The notes beneath the pieces are model-generated. The model was not told the DNA's origin. It made no database searches and saw nothing but the letters and a program-made list of their open reading frames with translations. The translations under genes were made by a program, and so were the position numbers. 64,000 nucleotides of DNA from Quillaja saponaria (taxonomy: Eukaryota > Streptophyta > Magnoliopsida > Fabales > Quillajaceae), in contig CM055614.1 of NCBI GenBank assembly GCA_029379385.1, positions 1,798,001-1,862,000 on the forward strand, written 5' to 3'. Below, piece after piece: positions 34,478-47,655 of this stretch. Positions within the stretch are counted from its first letter, which is position 1. Each line of letters opens with the position of its first letter.

Positions 34478-37400
34478 ATGGGTTCGACTGGTTTTCTTAG
34501 ATGGTTATTGTTGTTGTCGTTGTTTCTTGTTGGGTGTAAGCATACGACTGCGTTTGGTGATACGAGGACGACGGCAACGCAGCAGTACAAGAATGCTTAC
34601 GCGACGATGATGTATATGGGGACGCCGAGGGACTATGAGTTCTACATCGCGACACGTGTACTTCTCAAATCGCTTAATACACTTAAAGTTGAAGCCGATC
34701 TCGTCGTCATTGCTTCTATCGACGTCCCTCTCCGATGGATCCGAGCTCTGTAAGTTCTACTTTTTCAATTAATTACTCCTCCAATTTTATTTTATTTTTC
34801 TTGCTAATGTGCGCCGTCGCCCACGGCGTAATTTTTTAAATTTATGCTAGTATTATTATATTAGCTGAGTTAGAATCAGGTGCTACCCCGTTAGTATGGT
34901 CTATAGGTAAACCCAGCCGGCCAATTCAGTTTTTTTTGCCAAATGGAACTCTGGTCGTAGTTTGACTGGTTAAGACTTTTTAAGACCATCTAATTTTAGC
35001 TTAGCTAGTTTCGGAAACGCGTCAATATTTCTCGTTTCTATGAAGAAAAGTAAAAAAACATTGAGGACCAGGTTAGTGGAAATAGAATGTGCTTATTTGA
35101 TCAGAAGGAACCATCTTCTTTGTTTTGTCTAGTCACAACGCACTAATCTAAATTCTAAAAGGGTGCCACATATATGTCATGTAAGTATGGATTGAAAATG
35201 AAATCCTATCTATTCTGGGAGAGAGAGCTGTTTGAGATAATCTAAGATTTTTGTTTATTTATTAATCTAATAGTCCGTGTCGATTCACGTTTCGGTGTAA
35301 AATCCAAGAGTTTCTAGGCGACGGTTTCAAACCAAATTTGTCTGTCCTTGTGACTTACTATGTTGTCGGTTGTTTCTTGTTGATCCTCGAGTTTCTTTTA
35401 TCCCTCTAATTGAGCTGCCTGTTGTTATTAATTTATAATGCTTTATTTTAGTTTAATCATGGAATCATTTTTCTGAAAGAAGTTATTTTCCTAAACGACG
35501 CTAATGGTCTTAACCAAAAAAACAAAAAAAACGATGTTACTTCCCGTTTTAATTATATGTTCTTAATACGAAGCAAATGGTTTGAGAATGTCTTAGTTAC
35601 AATAGGGTTGACTAGTCCTGAATAAGGGGTTTCGTTGGTGATCAGACTGGTTGGTGAACGCGTGATATTTTAGCATTTACCAAATCTAGTTTTTTTGCTA
35701 AGAATTTACTAAATCTAGTTAGATGACGCGTTTTGTCTTTTGTCCATTTTTTGTTCGTTCTAGTTGAGACTTTCTGCTACTTACTTTTTTAAATGGTTGA
35801 TAAGCTGATAAGGAATAAGGGGTAAATGTACGCATATAATTAGTAGTTTTCCTAACTAAATGGTGTCCAACGTTCAATGGCCAGTTGACCTTTTCAGTTT
35901 CGTGTGCCAACTCTAACAGTAACGCGTAAACCACGTCAAACTAGTCAGCAAAATGGGTACTTCTCTTAATCTAATTCTTTGACCGATTTAAGTCATCTGA
36001 CCATTACTAGTCACCTTTCCAGTTATGAGAGCAACTAGCCATTCTACTTGAATTCTAATAAGGGATTAACCTTTGTGATAACTGCAACTAGGCTAGGCTC
36101 ATTAAATTGCTGTAGTTCTAACATGTCCTACAATCATAATTTGATGAGTTTGCAGGAAGGGTCATATATTTGAAATTAGAAACTACTAAATCATATTATC
36201 AAAAAAAAACAAAAAACTACTAAATCAACTTTTTTTAGGAGGAACGCATGTTTATGTGGGACCTATAACAAAGAGGTTGGGTGGATCAATGTAGCCTTCC
36301 CTCGCGTGGATATAGCAGCTCTCTTTTGCAATTTTGTTTCCCTTAATTTCTCTGGTCACATTTTGGGGACCGACCAGCATTTCATAGGGTTTTGTTTTTG
36401 GGTTTGACATACTAACATGCATATATATGTAACATAACAAGTTGGAGGTTGATGACATGTTTTTTTCCTTTTTGGGTGGTTTAGTGAGGAGGAAGATGGG
36501 GCGAAGGTTCTGAGGGTGGAAAATATGGACAATCCATACAAGAAGCAGTCTAACTTTGACAGGAGATTCAAATTGACATTGAACAAACTCTATGCTTGGA
36601 GCCTTGTGGACTATGACAGAGTGGTCATGCTCGATGCTGACAACCTCTTCCTCCAAAAAAACCGATGAGTTGTTTCAATGTGGCCGGTTCTGTGCTGTTT
36701 TTATCAATCCTTGTATCTTTCACACTGGCCTCTTTGTGTTGCAGGTAAGTTGATAAAAATTTCCAATAGAACATATACCTGTTTCATAACTTATCAAGTC
36801 AGAAATCAGAGAAACCTACCCTAGTAACTCATCAAGTTTTTGAAGCCACCTGCGACTGATTACGTTTCCTTATTTGTAATATTGCAGCCATCGATGAAAG
36901 TGTTCAAGGACATGGTTCATGAATTGGAGATTGGGAGAGAAAACCCAGATGGTGCAGACCAGGGTTTTATTAGTGGCTACTTCCCAGACTTACTTGATCA
37001 GCCAATGTTTCATCCACCCCCAAATGGAACCAAGCTGGATGGAACATACAGGCTTCCTTTAGGCTACCAAATGGATGCTTCTTATTATTGTAAGTAATCA
37101 GACTGTATGGAAAATTTTGTATGATTTCAATTGCATTTGTTGATGCTAATTACATTCAATCGTTGCGTCCTTCAGATCTCAGACTTCGCTGGAGCATACC
37201 CTGTGGACCCAATAGTGTGATCACATTCCCAGGTGCACCGTGGTTGAAGCCATGGTATTGGTGGTCATGGCCTGTTCTCCCATTAGGCATCCAGTGGCAT
37301 GAACAACGTCGTCAAACTCTAGGGTACGACCATCAATGAACATTATTAATCTGTTATGCTTTTCGAATTCTAATCAAAATATAAAGACGTCATTACTTAG

Positions 37401-38089
37401 AAAAACTTATAGAACTTGAAAAAGAAAACAGAGGAGTTTCTATATAACAACTTTTAGCTTCTTTTGCAAAGAAATGCTCCTTTTCTTAGTTATTCTCTTA
37501 GTTATTTCTTGAATAACTTAATTGACAACGCACACAATACCTGTGCAGGTATGCTGCAGAGATGCCTCTGGCATTCATCCAATCTGTAATATACTTAGGA
37601 ATAATAGCAATGGCACGTTTAGCACGTCCAAATCTCTCAAAGCTGTGCTACCGGCGCTCTGACAAGAGCATTACCATATTGCAAAACAGCCTCAAATTAG
37701 TAGCTTTGTGGTGTATTTTTGCTGCTTATATCCTACCAGTCTTCATTATTCCTCATACGATTCATCCACTATTAGGCTGGACCCTGTATTTACTTGGTGC
37801 TTTTGCATTTTCCTCTATAGCAATTAATGCTTTTCTCCTGCCAATGCTACCGGTATTGGTTCCTTGGCTTGGCATTTTCGGGGTCCTCTTGGTCATGGCA
37901 TTTCCTTGGTATCCGGATGGGGTGATAAGAGCTCTAACTGTGTTTGGCTATGCATTTTGTTCTGCACCAATTTTGTGGGTATCTATAGCTAAGATCATGA
38001 CAGGTCTTCAACTCTCCCTGGAAAGGGAAGCTTTCTTACCAAGACTTGTAGAATCTTTGCCGCCCTCGGTGTTTAACAAATTGTATTGA
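34478..38089 (+). CDS. IPUT1: GT8 glycosyltransferase, IPUT1 / PGSIP6-like, with a frameshift
   Basis: Inositol phosphorylceramide glucuronosyltransferase family: adds glucuronic acid to IPC in the Golgi, the first step of plant GIPC sphingolipids. Exons: 34478-34749, 36485-36744, 36888-37089, 37176-37323, 37549-38089, all GT-AG. Start at 34478 gives MGSTGFLRWLLLLSLFLVGC, a signal/anchor segment. The GT8 part has AYATMMYMGTPRDYEFYI, the metal-binding DAD at 36633-36641, FHTGLFVLQPS and GADQGFISGYFPDLL. The C-terminal exon carries several membrane helices (residues like LAFIQSVIYLGIIAMARLA). Oddity: a run of seven A at 36655-36661 puts the frame into a TGA at 36666; with six A the exon joins perfectly to the rest. 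As it stands only ~151 aa would be made, ending just after DAD. Family certain; working state uncertain. Confidence 0.88.
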
Positions 38090-40749
38090 GGAATTACAAG
38101 CCCAACTCTGCATAATTCAGTGTCTGGAAATGAGAAGCAACTTCATGACAATTTTGTCAGAAATTGAAGATGCATAACATTTTGTTCTGCATGCATGAAT
38201 GCTATATTTCATGGAGTGCCGTTGATTTAGCACCTTGAAGCTCGAAGGTACTAATACTCTGTTGAATGTGAGAGATGGTGCCCATGTCAACCCCTGAAGG
38301 ACCCGAAAAAAAAAGGAATGTGGATTTGTGTAAGATTGCTGATCTGCCATTATGTGTCACGGCGTAGATTCAGTTTTGTGAAATGCTGTAAAATTGTTGA
38401 GTTTTGAGACTAAATGGGGCGTAGGATTCAACCCATTAGACATTGTTATAGACACTACTGCAATTGCTTTTTCTGTTACGTAATACTTCCCTAGAGAGTC
38501 CTACCAAAACCAGAGCTCATCCTTGTTTATATTTTACTCTGGAAAATCCTTAGTTCTGTAAATACACTTCTCATGCATAACAAAAGCAGTGATGCACATC
38601 CATCGGTTAGCCTCGTGGTCAACAAAGTATGTTTTTTTCATTGACTTCCTAGTTTTGAATTTTTATGGAATGTTATGAAGAATAAAATTTTCATAAATTT
38701 TCTAATTCTGGTGTAAATAGTTTGTCTTTGATCAGATTAGAGAAATGATTAGTCAAGATATACATAAATTAGTTTCAAATAACCTTTTTTGGATAAATTT
38801 AAAATAAAAAAAATGAGTATGTGACACATTAATATTGACCCATCAATAACGTAGCATATGTGTGTGTAGTTTTTTCAATTTTTACATCTTCTATACGAAG
38901 CATAAGGTATCCTGGATCTGTTAAGGTTCTATGTGCTCGTAATTTTCAGATGAAAAAAAAAGTTTAGGTAGCCAGGTAGGGCACAGTTTTAATAGAAGAA
39001 TTTGAATGTAACAAACAAAGTGCATTGTACACTTAGACTACTCTATCGACATGTGGTTCTTTTATAAAGATTGTTATTTTTGTTTTATTTTTAATTATAT
39101 ATTTAATAAGGACGAAACTATTTTCAGACTGGAGTGGAAATATTTCTAAACCACTATCTATGAGACAGAGAATAACAAAGTGAGTCCCACAAGACAAAGG
39201 CCATATATACATAATCATACAATGATCCTAGTTTGAGGACACCCTCGACGGACTACATGCAATTCTCAATAATTTGCTGACTTTGAAGCCGAATTTTAGA
39301 TTCCCAAAGAGAGGTATTGACTAGCCCAGACATATTTGATCATTTCAAACATCATTAATCACTTTTGTGTGTCATGGATTACTATTCCACTTCAGCTTCA
39401 GGGGTGTTTTCGTCATAGCGGTCAATCTATTTACGAGTTTGGGTAAATTTTGTCTCAATTCCCATGTAGGACTCCCCATGGAAGGAGTTTGTGGTCACAA
39501 ATCATAAGCGACAGGACTCCCCCAACGTTCGAAAAATTTGGCGGTTTTCATTAATATTTTATAAGTGGGGTCAACTTGTTCGGAACCAAAAAAAAAAAAA
39601 AAGTGGTAACTGAAACTTTTGAGCAAACACTACAAAATACAATTTATCCATGCTTGGACCATCATTTATGATTTATGAAGCAGAGCAGTACCACTACTAC
39701 CACCAGGATGACCGTTATAATTAAGCAATGGATGCGCAATACAAATTAAGATAACAGTTAAAATTTAATTAATGGGAACCCACATGCTAAAAATAAAAAA
39801 TACAAATATTATATATATATATATATGAACTGATCTTCAATTAAGTGTCTGGCGATTAGAATATTTTACATTTTATTACATACATATTAGTTGGGTATAT
39901 ATCTAGCTAGTTATGTACTAAGTGGTGAATTTGATTATTGAATTAAAATAAAAACTCTTACTTATATGGAGTCAAATATTAGAAATTTTTTTTTTGGGCT
40001 ACATTTAGGAATTCTCTAAACCAATCTCTGAATTTATTAGATTTTTTCACGAGAATCTTGAGTGAATGACATATTTTTTGAAAAGGCTTTAGAGACAAAT
40101 TGCTTCCTCCATGTAATCATTTTCATTTCACAATCATAATGGCCCATGAAATTTTCATTTATAATATATTCATTAACTTTTTATTGTAATTTGATTGCAT
40201 TCTTACCTTTCACACAGATTGTATTCATTAGTCGATCTCAATCATAATGGCCATGTCCTTCTTGATTATTAATTTGATTAAGGTAATCCTCATTTGTCAT
40301 TAAAAAATAAATATAGTGCAAATGATTAGAGTGAGAAGCTGAAGTAATTAAGTCAATGAATTACAGACATACTCCTATGTTCTACTAGACAATAGTAACT
40401 TAGAGGTATCTTACCTGGAGATGCAAAAGCCAAAAGGAAATGACCCACATAGAGACTTGTGTGCCATACTATCCAAATTTTTTTTCTTCCCAAAAGGCTA
40501 TACCTTGTCCCTAACAGCCAGGCACTGTTAGGCACGATGGATGGTAGCCCAAAAAATGACCGTTGGAAAGACTAACACTTCTATATTCATTACAATTTTT
40601 TTAATAAAATAAATAATAAATCATTAAGACTCAGACAGTATCAAACTATAAATGCATGCTTCTATGACTATCAAACCTGCTTTGTACTTACATTTTTGGA
40701 CATTCCCTCTTTGACACTATTTTTTTTACTTACATTCAATGCTATTCTA
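38090..40749. other. Intergenic region between IPUT1-like and pectinesterase genes
   Basis: The first ~400 bases look like 3' UTR. The rest is AT-rich spacer with a (TA)n tract near 39810-39826, a poly-A run at 39589-39602 and a loose direct repeat AATCATAATGGCC near 40131 and 40219. The last 110 bases are the pectinesterase promoter. No coding sequence recognised. Confidence 0.5.
40647..40653 (+). promoter_or_regulatory. TATA box of the pectinesterase gene
   Basis: TATAAAT lies 97-103 bp before the start codon at 40750 and is followed directly by an RY-like GCATGC. The position supports the ATG at 40750 as the start. Confidence 0.6.
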
Positions 40750-42039
40750 ATGGCTTCTCTCAATCCTTTGATCTTCCTGGCCCTGATAACTACTTTAATA
40801 TTTCATGCACTACCCGTAACAAGTTATCGCCACCGACACTACACTACCCTCCGCCCATCATCAGTCACTAATTACACAACTTCGACCACCAACTCAACCA
40901 AGCACCATCATACGTGGGTCGGACCCGTTGGCAACCGTATGATCACGGTGGATGTTCACGGTTCCGCTGAGTTCCAGTCCGTTCAAGCGGCCGTTGATTC
41001 AATCCCAGCGAACAATAGAGTGAATGTCCTCATTCAAATTGGCGCCGGATACTACATGTATTATATATAATATTCTTAATTGTTCCATAAAGCTTTAATA
41101 GTTAATTAGCTTTGTTAATTTGCATGCTTTAAAAAAAATGCTTAGTGTGTTTTTTTCCCACATTATATGATAGTAGCTTCATTTTGGTGCAGAGAGAAAG
41201 TAGTAGTGCCAGTAGCGAAACCATACATTACGTTTCAAGGAGCTGGGAGGGACGTAACTGTAATAGAATGGCATGATCGAGCCAGTGACCGTGGTGCCAA
41301 TGGACAACAACTTCGAACTTACAGAACAGCTTCTGTCACTGTTTTTGCTCCCTATTTCTCTGCTAGGAACATCAGCTTCAAGGTAACAATAAAAACTGTT
41401 GGCCAATTAGCAAATAATATGTTCAAGTTAGATTTTTATAATTATGTTCGAAAAATGGTGCAGAACACAGCGCCAGCACCAATGCCGGGAATGCAGGGCT
41501 GGCAAGCGGCTGCGTTTCGAATATCCGGGGACAAAGCGTACTTCTCTGGTTGTGGATTTTATGGTGCACAAGATACTCTCTGCGACGATGCTGGACGGCA
41601 TTATTTCAAGGAGTGTTACATTGAAGGTTCCATTGATTTCATCTTTGGGAATGGCAGGTCCATGTACAAAGTAAATACTCCTACTTATATACAATTTATT
41701 AATATATTAATTATGCATGCACCTCATAATTAGTTCACTATGTAATTTTTCCTTATGAGCTTTAGCATTAACAACTGATTTTGTTTTGCCACTGATCATT
41801 TTCCTCTCTCATTTGTTTTTTTTTTCCCTAAATTTCATTAACTTGTATTTTCTGTGAAATGGGCATGGAAAAGGATGTTGCATTTTCTGCTTCAAGCGGT
41901 GCCTGAGAAAAGTAATCACACTTTTCTTTTTTTTTGGTTGCTAAATGACACCTTTTGTGTCAGCAAGATGTTGCATCTCTTGCCAAAAGACAAAAAGACA
42001 CTTAATAGAGAGTGACCACATAATGAGGTGGACCCCACG

Positions 42040-42087
<48 letters not shown>

Positions 42088-42803
42088 AAGAAGCTACCAT
42101 TTTAAACCAAAACTTAACATTTTGTTTAATGCAATATTTGATTTATAGTTCATGATCAATTGTCATATCCAAAGTAGACCAATTATTATGTTTAACATGT
42201 TAATTAAGAAGGCATAATTATAAAATCAGTTCATGATCAATCTCTTTTGACTAATGATCATGTCCTCTATTTTGGTTGACTTTCTGTTGGAAATGAGTTG
42301 ACTGTTGGTTTGTTGGTACAGGATTGCGAACTACACTCCATAGCCACCAGGTTCGGCTCCATAGCTGCCCAAGATAGAAATTCACCGTATGAGAAAACGG
42401 GTTTTGCTTTCGTAAACTGTAGGGTGACGGGCACAGGCTCATTATATGTTGGCCGTGCTATGGGCAAATACTCAAGGATCGTCTATGCCTATACATACTT
42501 CGATAATTTAGTGGCTCATGGTGGTTGGGATGACTGGGACCACGCCGATAATAAGAACAAGTAAGCCCTATCATTTCTTTCACTCAAAGACAACTTTATT
42601 CATTTTCAATTTCAAATGAGCTGAATCTACTCTTTCTCCCTACAGGACTGCTTTTCTTTGGGGTTTACAGGTGCTGGGGCCCAGGATCTTCAGCAGTCCG
42701 TGGGGTGTCATGGGCCAGAGAGCTGGATTACGAGACGGCACATCCATTTCTCGCCAAGAGTTTTGTTAATGGTAGACACTGGATTTTACCCTCAGATGCT
42801 TAG
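40750..42803 (+). CDS. Pectin methylesterase without pro-region (CE8), frameshift in last exon
   Basis: Cell-wall enzyme that de-methylesterifies homogalacturonan. Exons: 40750-41057, 41193-41382, 41464-41670, 42322-42560, 42646-42803. The start at 40750 gives a signal peptide ([20 protein letters not shown]), then a His/Thr-rich linker and directly the catalytic domain, with no PMEI pro-region. CE8 landmarks: [44 protein letters not shown], the GAQDTL catalytic-loop motif, [28 protein letters not shown] and, in the last exon, CWGPGSS ... [12 protein letters not shown] with stop at 42801. The last exon has four T at 42652-42655 where three would keep the frame ([13 protein letters not shown]); as written the frame is lost. 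A second acceptor (TTTACAG, exon from 42671) restores frame but drops eight residues. About 366 aa if intact. Confidence 0.88.
42037..42087. repeat. Composite CA/TA/TG microsatellite in pectinesterase intron 3
   Basis: (CA)n runs into (TA)n and then (TG)n, so the whole 50-bp tract is its own reverse complement and can extrude as a hairpin or cruciform. Such tracts are length-unstable and prone to assembly error. Confidence 0.9.
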
Positions 42804-43310
42804 CTATTGGGCAGCCAGGATCATCACCTTCACTATCATCTTCAATTTTGGTCAACCTAGGAAATATTCATTCATTTTTTCTTCTGATATTAAAAAATTT
42901 CATTCATTCAATTTGTAGTAAAATCGTGCTTGCAGCTACACTGTTAAGTTGCACAATCAATGTGTAATAAATCCTCTATGATTACAGAAATAATTTCTTT
43001 CACAAACAAGATGGAAATGCGAAAAAACTATGGGAGAATCTGCAAGCAAATTTCATTCTGATTTCAGCAGTAGTCATTCCCTTCAAAATTTTACTTCTGC
43101 ACAAGCCCTCAGATCGTATACAACCTTGACATGATAAAATCATAAACCTGGGGGACTCTGAAATGAGTTTTTGAACCTTAGAATAGGTTATAGAAGCAAC
43201 ATTGATGTGTAAAACCTATTTATTCTCACAAAAGTAAATTAGAACTACGAATAAATATCCATGGGAATCATGAAACCAACAAGGGGGCACCAGTAGGAGA
43301 TGATACTGTT

Positions 43311-46300
43311 TCACATTACAGAACAATTTGACTGAGACTCAAGCATTTCTGGAGATCTGCAAGAGAAAACACAATGGGTCCGTTTATTCTCTGATATGTA
43401 CAAGTAATGTAAATTGCAGAAGACCTATACTAGCAATCGCTACATAAACTATGAAAGGGAAAAGAATAAATGACAATGCCAGGTCAACAAGAAACAATCA
43501 GAAATTTATGCATTCAAGTCCACAATTTTGAAAATTATATAGTTCCTTGTTTGTCTAGAAACTCGGAAACTCCCCATGCCCCTTCTCTCTATCTCTTCCT
43601 CTCTCCCCTACTCCTCTCCCGCCAAAAGAAAAAAGAGAAAAAGGAAAGCACAGTTACAAGGGCAGACAGCCAGAAGAGGTGGAGACTTCAATATCGAACC
43701 AGTCCCCAACATAACATAAATTATCTTGTCCTCAAAGAGAGATTCCCTGTAATCAGCTTATACATAATATACGGTCCATGAATCATAAATTGAGAAATAA
43801 CAAGAGTATAAGAAGAAGAAGCAAATAATAATTATGAGCTGATCAAAGAGATCTATGCATGAGTACACATGGATATGCAATACGGTATGAAAAGAGAAAA
43901 TAAACCATTACTTTCAGATTTTCATAAGCAACACAATTAGATCAAACTTACAACTGGCCGAGACTAGCTAAATCAAATTCAGGAGCAAGCTCTTGCACTA
44001 TATCATTTGGTGGTTGTCCACATTCTTGCATTTTCTGCATAAGCTCAACAATCTTGTTGTAGTTTCCAGGATCATTTTCATAAACTTCATTAAGATTTTT
44101 TATCAGCTCCAATTGGTGGGAATAACGTTCAAATTCTTCTTTGCTTAAGGTGGCTTCATGCTCTGCCAACCACTTTGGATATCTTTCGCCTATCTCCTTC
44201 ATTGGTTCATGAAGAATCTCCTTAGACAATAGCTGTTGCATCATGGTCTCCACCATAGATTCCATGTCCTATACAAATTTAAAATATTTAGTACTTACTC
44301 TTGGGGAATCAGATACATCTAATATGTGTAATGCACATAACAAGCAACTAAGAAGAGAAGTGAGAACATCTTCCAATTGTCCAACACCAGAAAGACAGAA
44401 CAGCACAGAGAAAATTGAATGCATTGCTTATAATTTTAGATTAATATATACCTCCTTCCCCGATCAATTACGTTTCATTGAGTAAACCTTTAGGCCGAAA
44501 GTCAGATCCATTAACTTCACTAAAATTGGGACCATTTTTCCCTTTGTAACTTACCAAACTTCAGAAAACATTGTCTAAAATCCTAAAAAAATCAGTTTCC
44601 TGACATAGCTTTGCATGCAACTTAAAATAAATACCCAACTTGGGTTCTAAGTATACAGAATACGTTATTTTACCAGGAAGGATAAGGGGTGAATTGGAAC
44701 CTTGTGCCTAAAGATATCTTTAAAGTTTAGACATAGAAGGATGAAGACCTGTATTTAGACTTCATTAATTGAAAATTAAGGACCTTCTAAGCATACGAAA
44801 GTACTTCCTTTTGCCAGGGAACGATGAGCGATGACCTGGAATGTTGTGAGTCCAGACATCTTCAAGCAGAGGCCATCAGACAATAAAAGCGCTATCTTAA
44901 TTATTCAAAAATTAAGGAACTCGATTTCAATATTTGCAATCATGATCAAATCAGTGTAACATGAAGTATAACAATTGACATCTGCTTTGCATTAGAACTT
45001 CTATATCACTGCATGTAAAATAAATTGGAGGAGTTGGTGGCGGGAAGCTTTCTAGGGAAGGACTGTATATTGTCCTCACAGCCCAAGGCCAAACAAGAGC
45101 ATAGACTAAGTTGAAAAACAATTAAGAATATGTTTATTCTAAAGAAGATGGAATCTCCTAATGGTCTACATATGATACATTTCTTGTATTTCAGATGAAT
45201 ATGAACCAGCACAAAGTCCTAGTATTCCTCTAAAACAGCATATGTTATTTGTTATTGCCAAATGCCAATTAATAATTAATGAATTCTTATGAAACAACAA
45301 AATGGCATCACTTCTAGATATCAGAAAAGAAACAAACAAAACATCACGGATCAAAATCCAACCAGACATGAAATCCATAAGAGAGAGAGAGAATAAGTAG
45401 AGTGGATCACTTTAGGAAAAACGGAGACCTTCTAGTCATTATGAAGCTTCATCATCCATCGGAGCCTACAAATGCTTTCTATATGCAAGAAATTCCAGAT
45501 TCATGAACAATATACTGAAGTAGTCCTCCATATCATGCTGGTCTTAATTCTAAAATTGACTTTCCATAGAAATATTGGATACAGCTCGAACAAAAAAGCA
45601 GTGAGGGAAAGCAAATCATAGCGTTCATTCCACCCGACTTAAAATAAATTGAATAACATATAAATTATAATCATCAAATTCAAGTACTTTCATGTCTCAA
45701 TTAATTGACAATCTAATAGTTACAAAAATGACGGAACCAACATCAAACAAACATGAGAATCTACTTAAACAAATTCAGATGCAAATACACAATGATTTGA
45801 AACACAAACGAGCAATTCATAACCCCAAAAACAAAAAGCGCAAGCAGCACATCACCTGAGATCCAGCAAGCTCCTCAAACTGCTTCACCCAATCTTCCAC
45901 CATTGCATCCTTACCCAAATCATCCCCACCAGGGTTGGCACCCGTCATAGATTCAAGTCCCTTGACAGCCTCCCTTGTCTGCTCCCTGAGCTTGTCAAGC
46001 GCCTCTGAGACATGGGCATCTTTGGAAACCTTTCGCTTCCCCTTTTTCTTACTTCTTAAGTCAGGCAACCCCATACCTAATCCTTGAACACCAGAAGGCA
46101 AAGAAGAAGGTTCTTGCTTGTTATCTGTTCCGCCCCCACTTCGACAAGCAATTTGGAGTTAAAAATTAGTAGTCGATGCGCAGCGTAAAGCTCATTAACA
46201 AAATTTGAGAGCAAGAGGGATACCTTTGAATGGAAGAATTGAGGTTCAAGTTTTGAAAATCATCCAAAGCACCTGAAATGATTCTACTTCATTACTTACA

Positions 46301-46409
46301 GATACCCAAAAATAGGGGGTCATAGAGTGTGTGGGTGTGGTGTGTGAGAGAGACGGCAATTCTTACTATCAAGGAGTTGGTCTAGGTCATCGGAGTTGTG
46401 GTCGGCCAT
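43311..46409 (-). CDS. PEX19: PEX19, peroxisomal membrane protein import receptor
   Basis: Cytosolic chaperone-receptor that binds new peroxisomal membrane proteins and docks on PEX3. Exons: 46367-46409, 46224-46272, 45856-46138, 43952-44268, 43311-43356; 245 aa. The start [23 protein letters not shown] is the acidic N-terminal PEX3-binding helix. Then a Gly/basic stretch ([14 protein letters not shown]), [17 protein letters not shown], and the PMP-binding helical domain ([59 protein letters not shown]). The frame of exon 4 would stop 9 bases later at LGQL, but a strong GTAAGT donor lies there and a short last exon gives [10 protein letters not shown] then CSVM-stop, a CaaX farnesylation box expected of PEX19. 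The microexon is therefore real with high likelihood. Confidence 0.93.
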
Positions 46410-47655
46410 GGTTCCTCCAAACTTTCAGTCCGTCAATGGAAAAAGTGAGGAAGAATGGGAAAGGTGAAGTTATCCGGCGGGGTAATCAACGTGACATTGG
46501 TTTAAAGTCAGCGACGATATCCAATGGTTGTGATTTATGAAGAAATGTTGACTCTTTGCGGGAGTTCTTACTTTTTTATTTTATTTTTTCAATTCCTTTA
46601 ACGAATTTTTATTAACATTAATAAGTAGAAATACAAATTTAATCTCCATTGATGCAAGATTTTATTTTGTAATTTTTTTTTTAGTGAAACTATATTTTTT
46701 ATTCATTGATATGAAGTGAAATTAAGGCATCATACTAAACAATTTGATGTAGTTGCATTCTAGTTTCAACATTCATTTCATATATATTTTTATTTTCGAA
46801 TAATTTTAAAAGTTGTTACAATATTGATGAATTATATATCATAAACACTCCCAAAATAGAGAATACAAATTTAAATATTAAAATAGATAATTATTGAAAA
46901 AATCATCTTAATCATGATAGAGTCCAAAAATTAGTATTATAACAATATTTGTGAAAAAGTGTGAAAAATAAAAATAAAAAATTCTACGTAAATACTGTTT
47001 ATGTAAAAAAATGAAAATAGCTGCTTGATCACAAAACCATTTGAGAAAACTGCTTGGACTTCAAATAGCATTTCGCTTTAAACTTTGTCTATACCAAGGG
47101 CGCTCCAAACTTCTCATAACACACTGTACTGTACACTATCGGAAAGACTTGAATTACAAACATGACTGCCTTTCATTCCAGAAAAAAGAGTCAAATTTTA
47201 ACCGTGAACAGAACATCTAACTTCAAGATTCAAGAAAGTGTAAATTAGGCTTATAAGTCAACGTGAGTTCCAAAACTTTAGCAATCTAGAAAGCGTCAAT
47301 CTGATCAATGATATGCAGAAAGTTCATGTACTACTTCTATATACAGTTAGTAGAACCTAACACAGAACAGATAAAAACCACCAGCATTTTTTCCCTCATA
47401 ATAGCAACTTACACTAGGAAAATATTTGAGAGAGTGGAATTATACCTATTTACTCGTCTTATCTATCAGTTTATCTACATATCAATTGCTTATAGGTCAT
47501 ACATGCTTATAGCTTACTAATTACTCTTCTGACACTGAGCTTCAAATTTAGTTGAAATTGGTGACACATTCCTGGACCCTGGTTCTCCTTGATGAGCTTG
47601 GGCAGGCATGTATCGTCTCAAGAGAAGGGAGTAAGCCATGTAAGCCACAATAATG
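46410..47655. other. Intergenic region between PEX19 and the zinc-finger gene
   Basis: The first ~150 bases are the PEX19 promoter side. AT-rich spacer follows; nothing coding is recognised. The part from about 47.1 kb is likely 3' UTR of the zinc-finger gene, unless the open stretch 47517-47650 belongs to an alternative C-terminus. Confidence 0.5.

Noticed and set aside
42658..42918. Plus-strand open frame continuing past the pectinesterase stop
   Set aside because: It is the shifted frame of the last exon plus 3' UTR and has no family signal.
43948..43951. Stop codon directly after LGQL as the end of PEX19
   Set aside because: A consensus GTAAGT donor overlaps it and the next exon encodes the expected CaaX box.
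47517..47650. Possible alternative C-terminus of the zinc-finger protein (frame with MPAQAHQGEPGSRNVSP)
   Set aside because: It reads like a plausible tail, but no intron of realistic size links it in phase to the finger 2 exon; kept only as a note.
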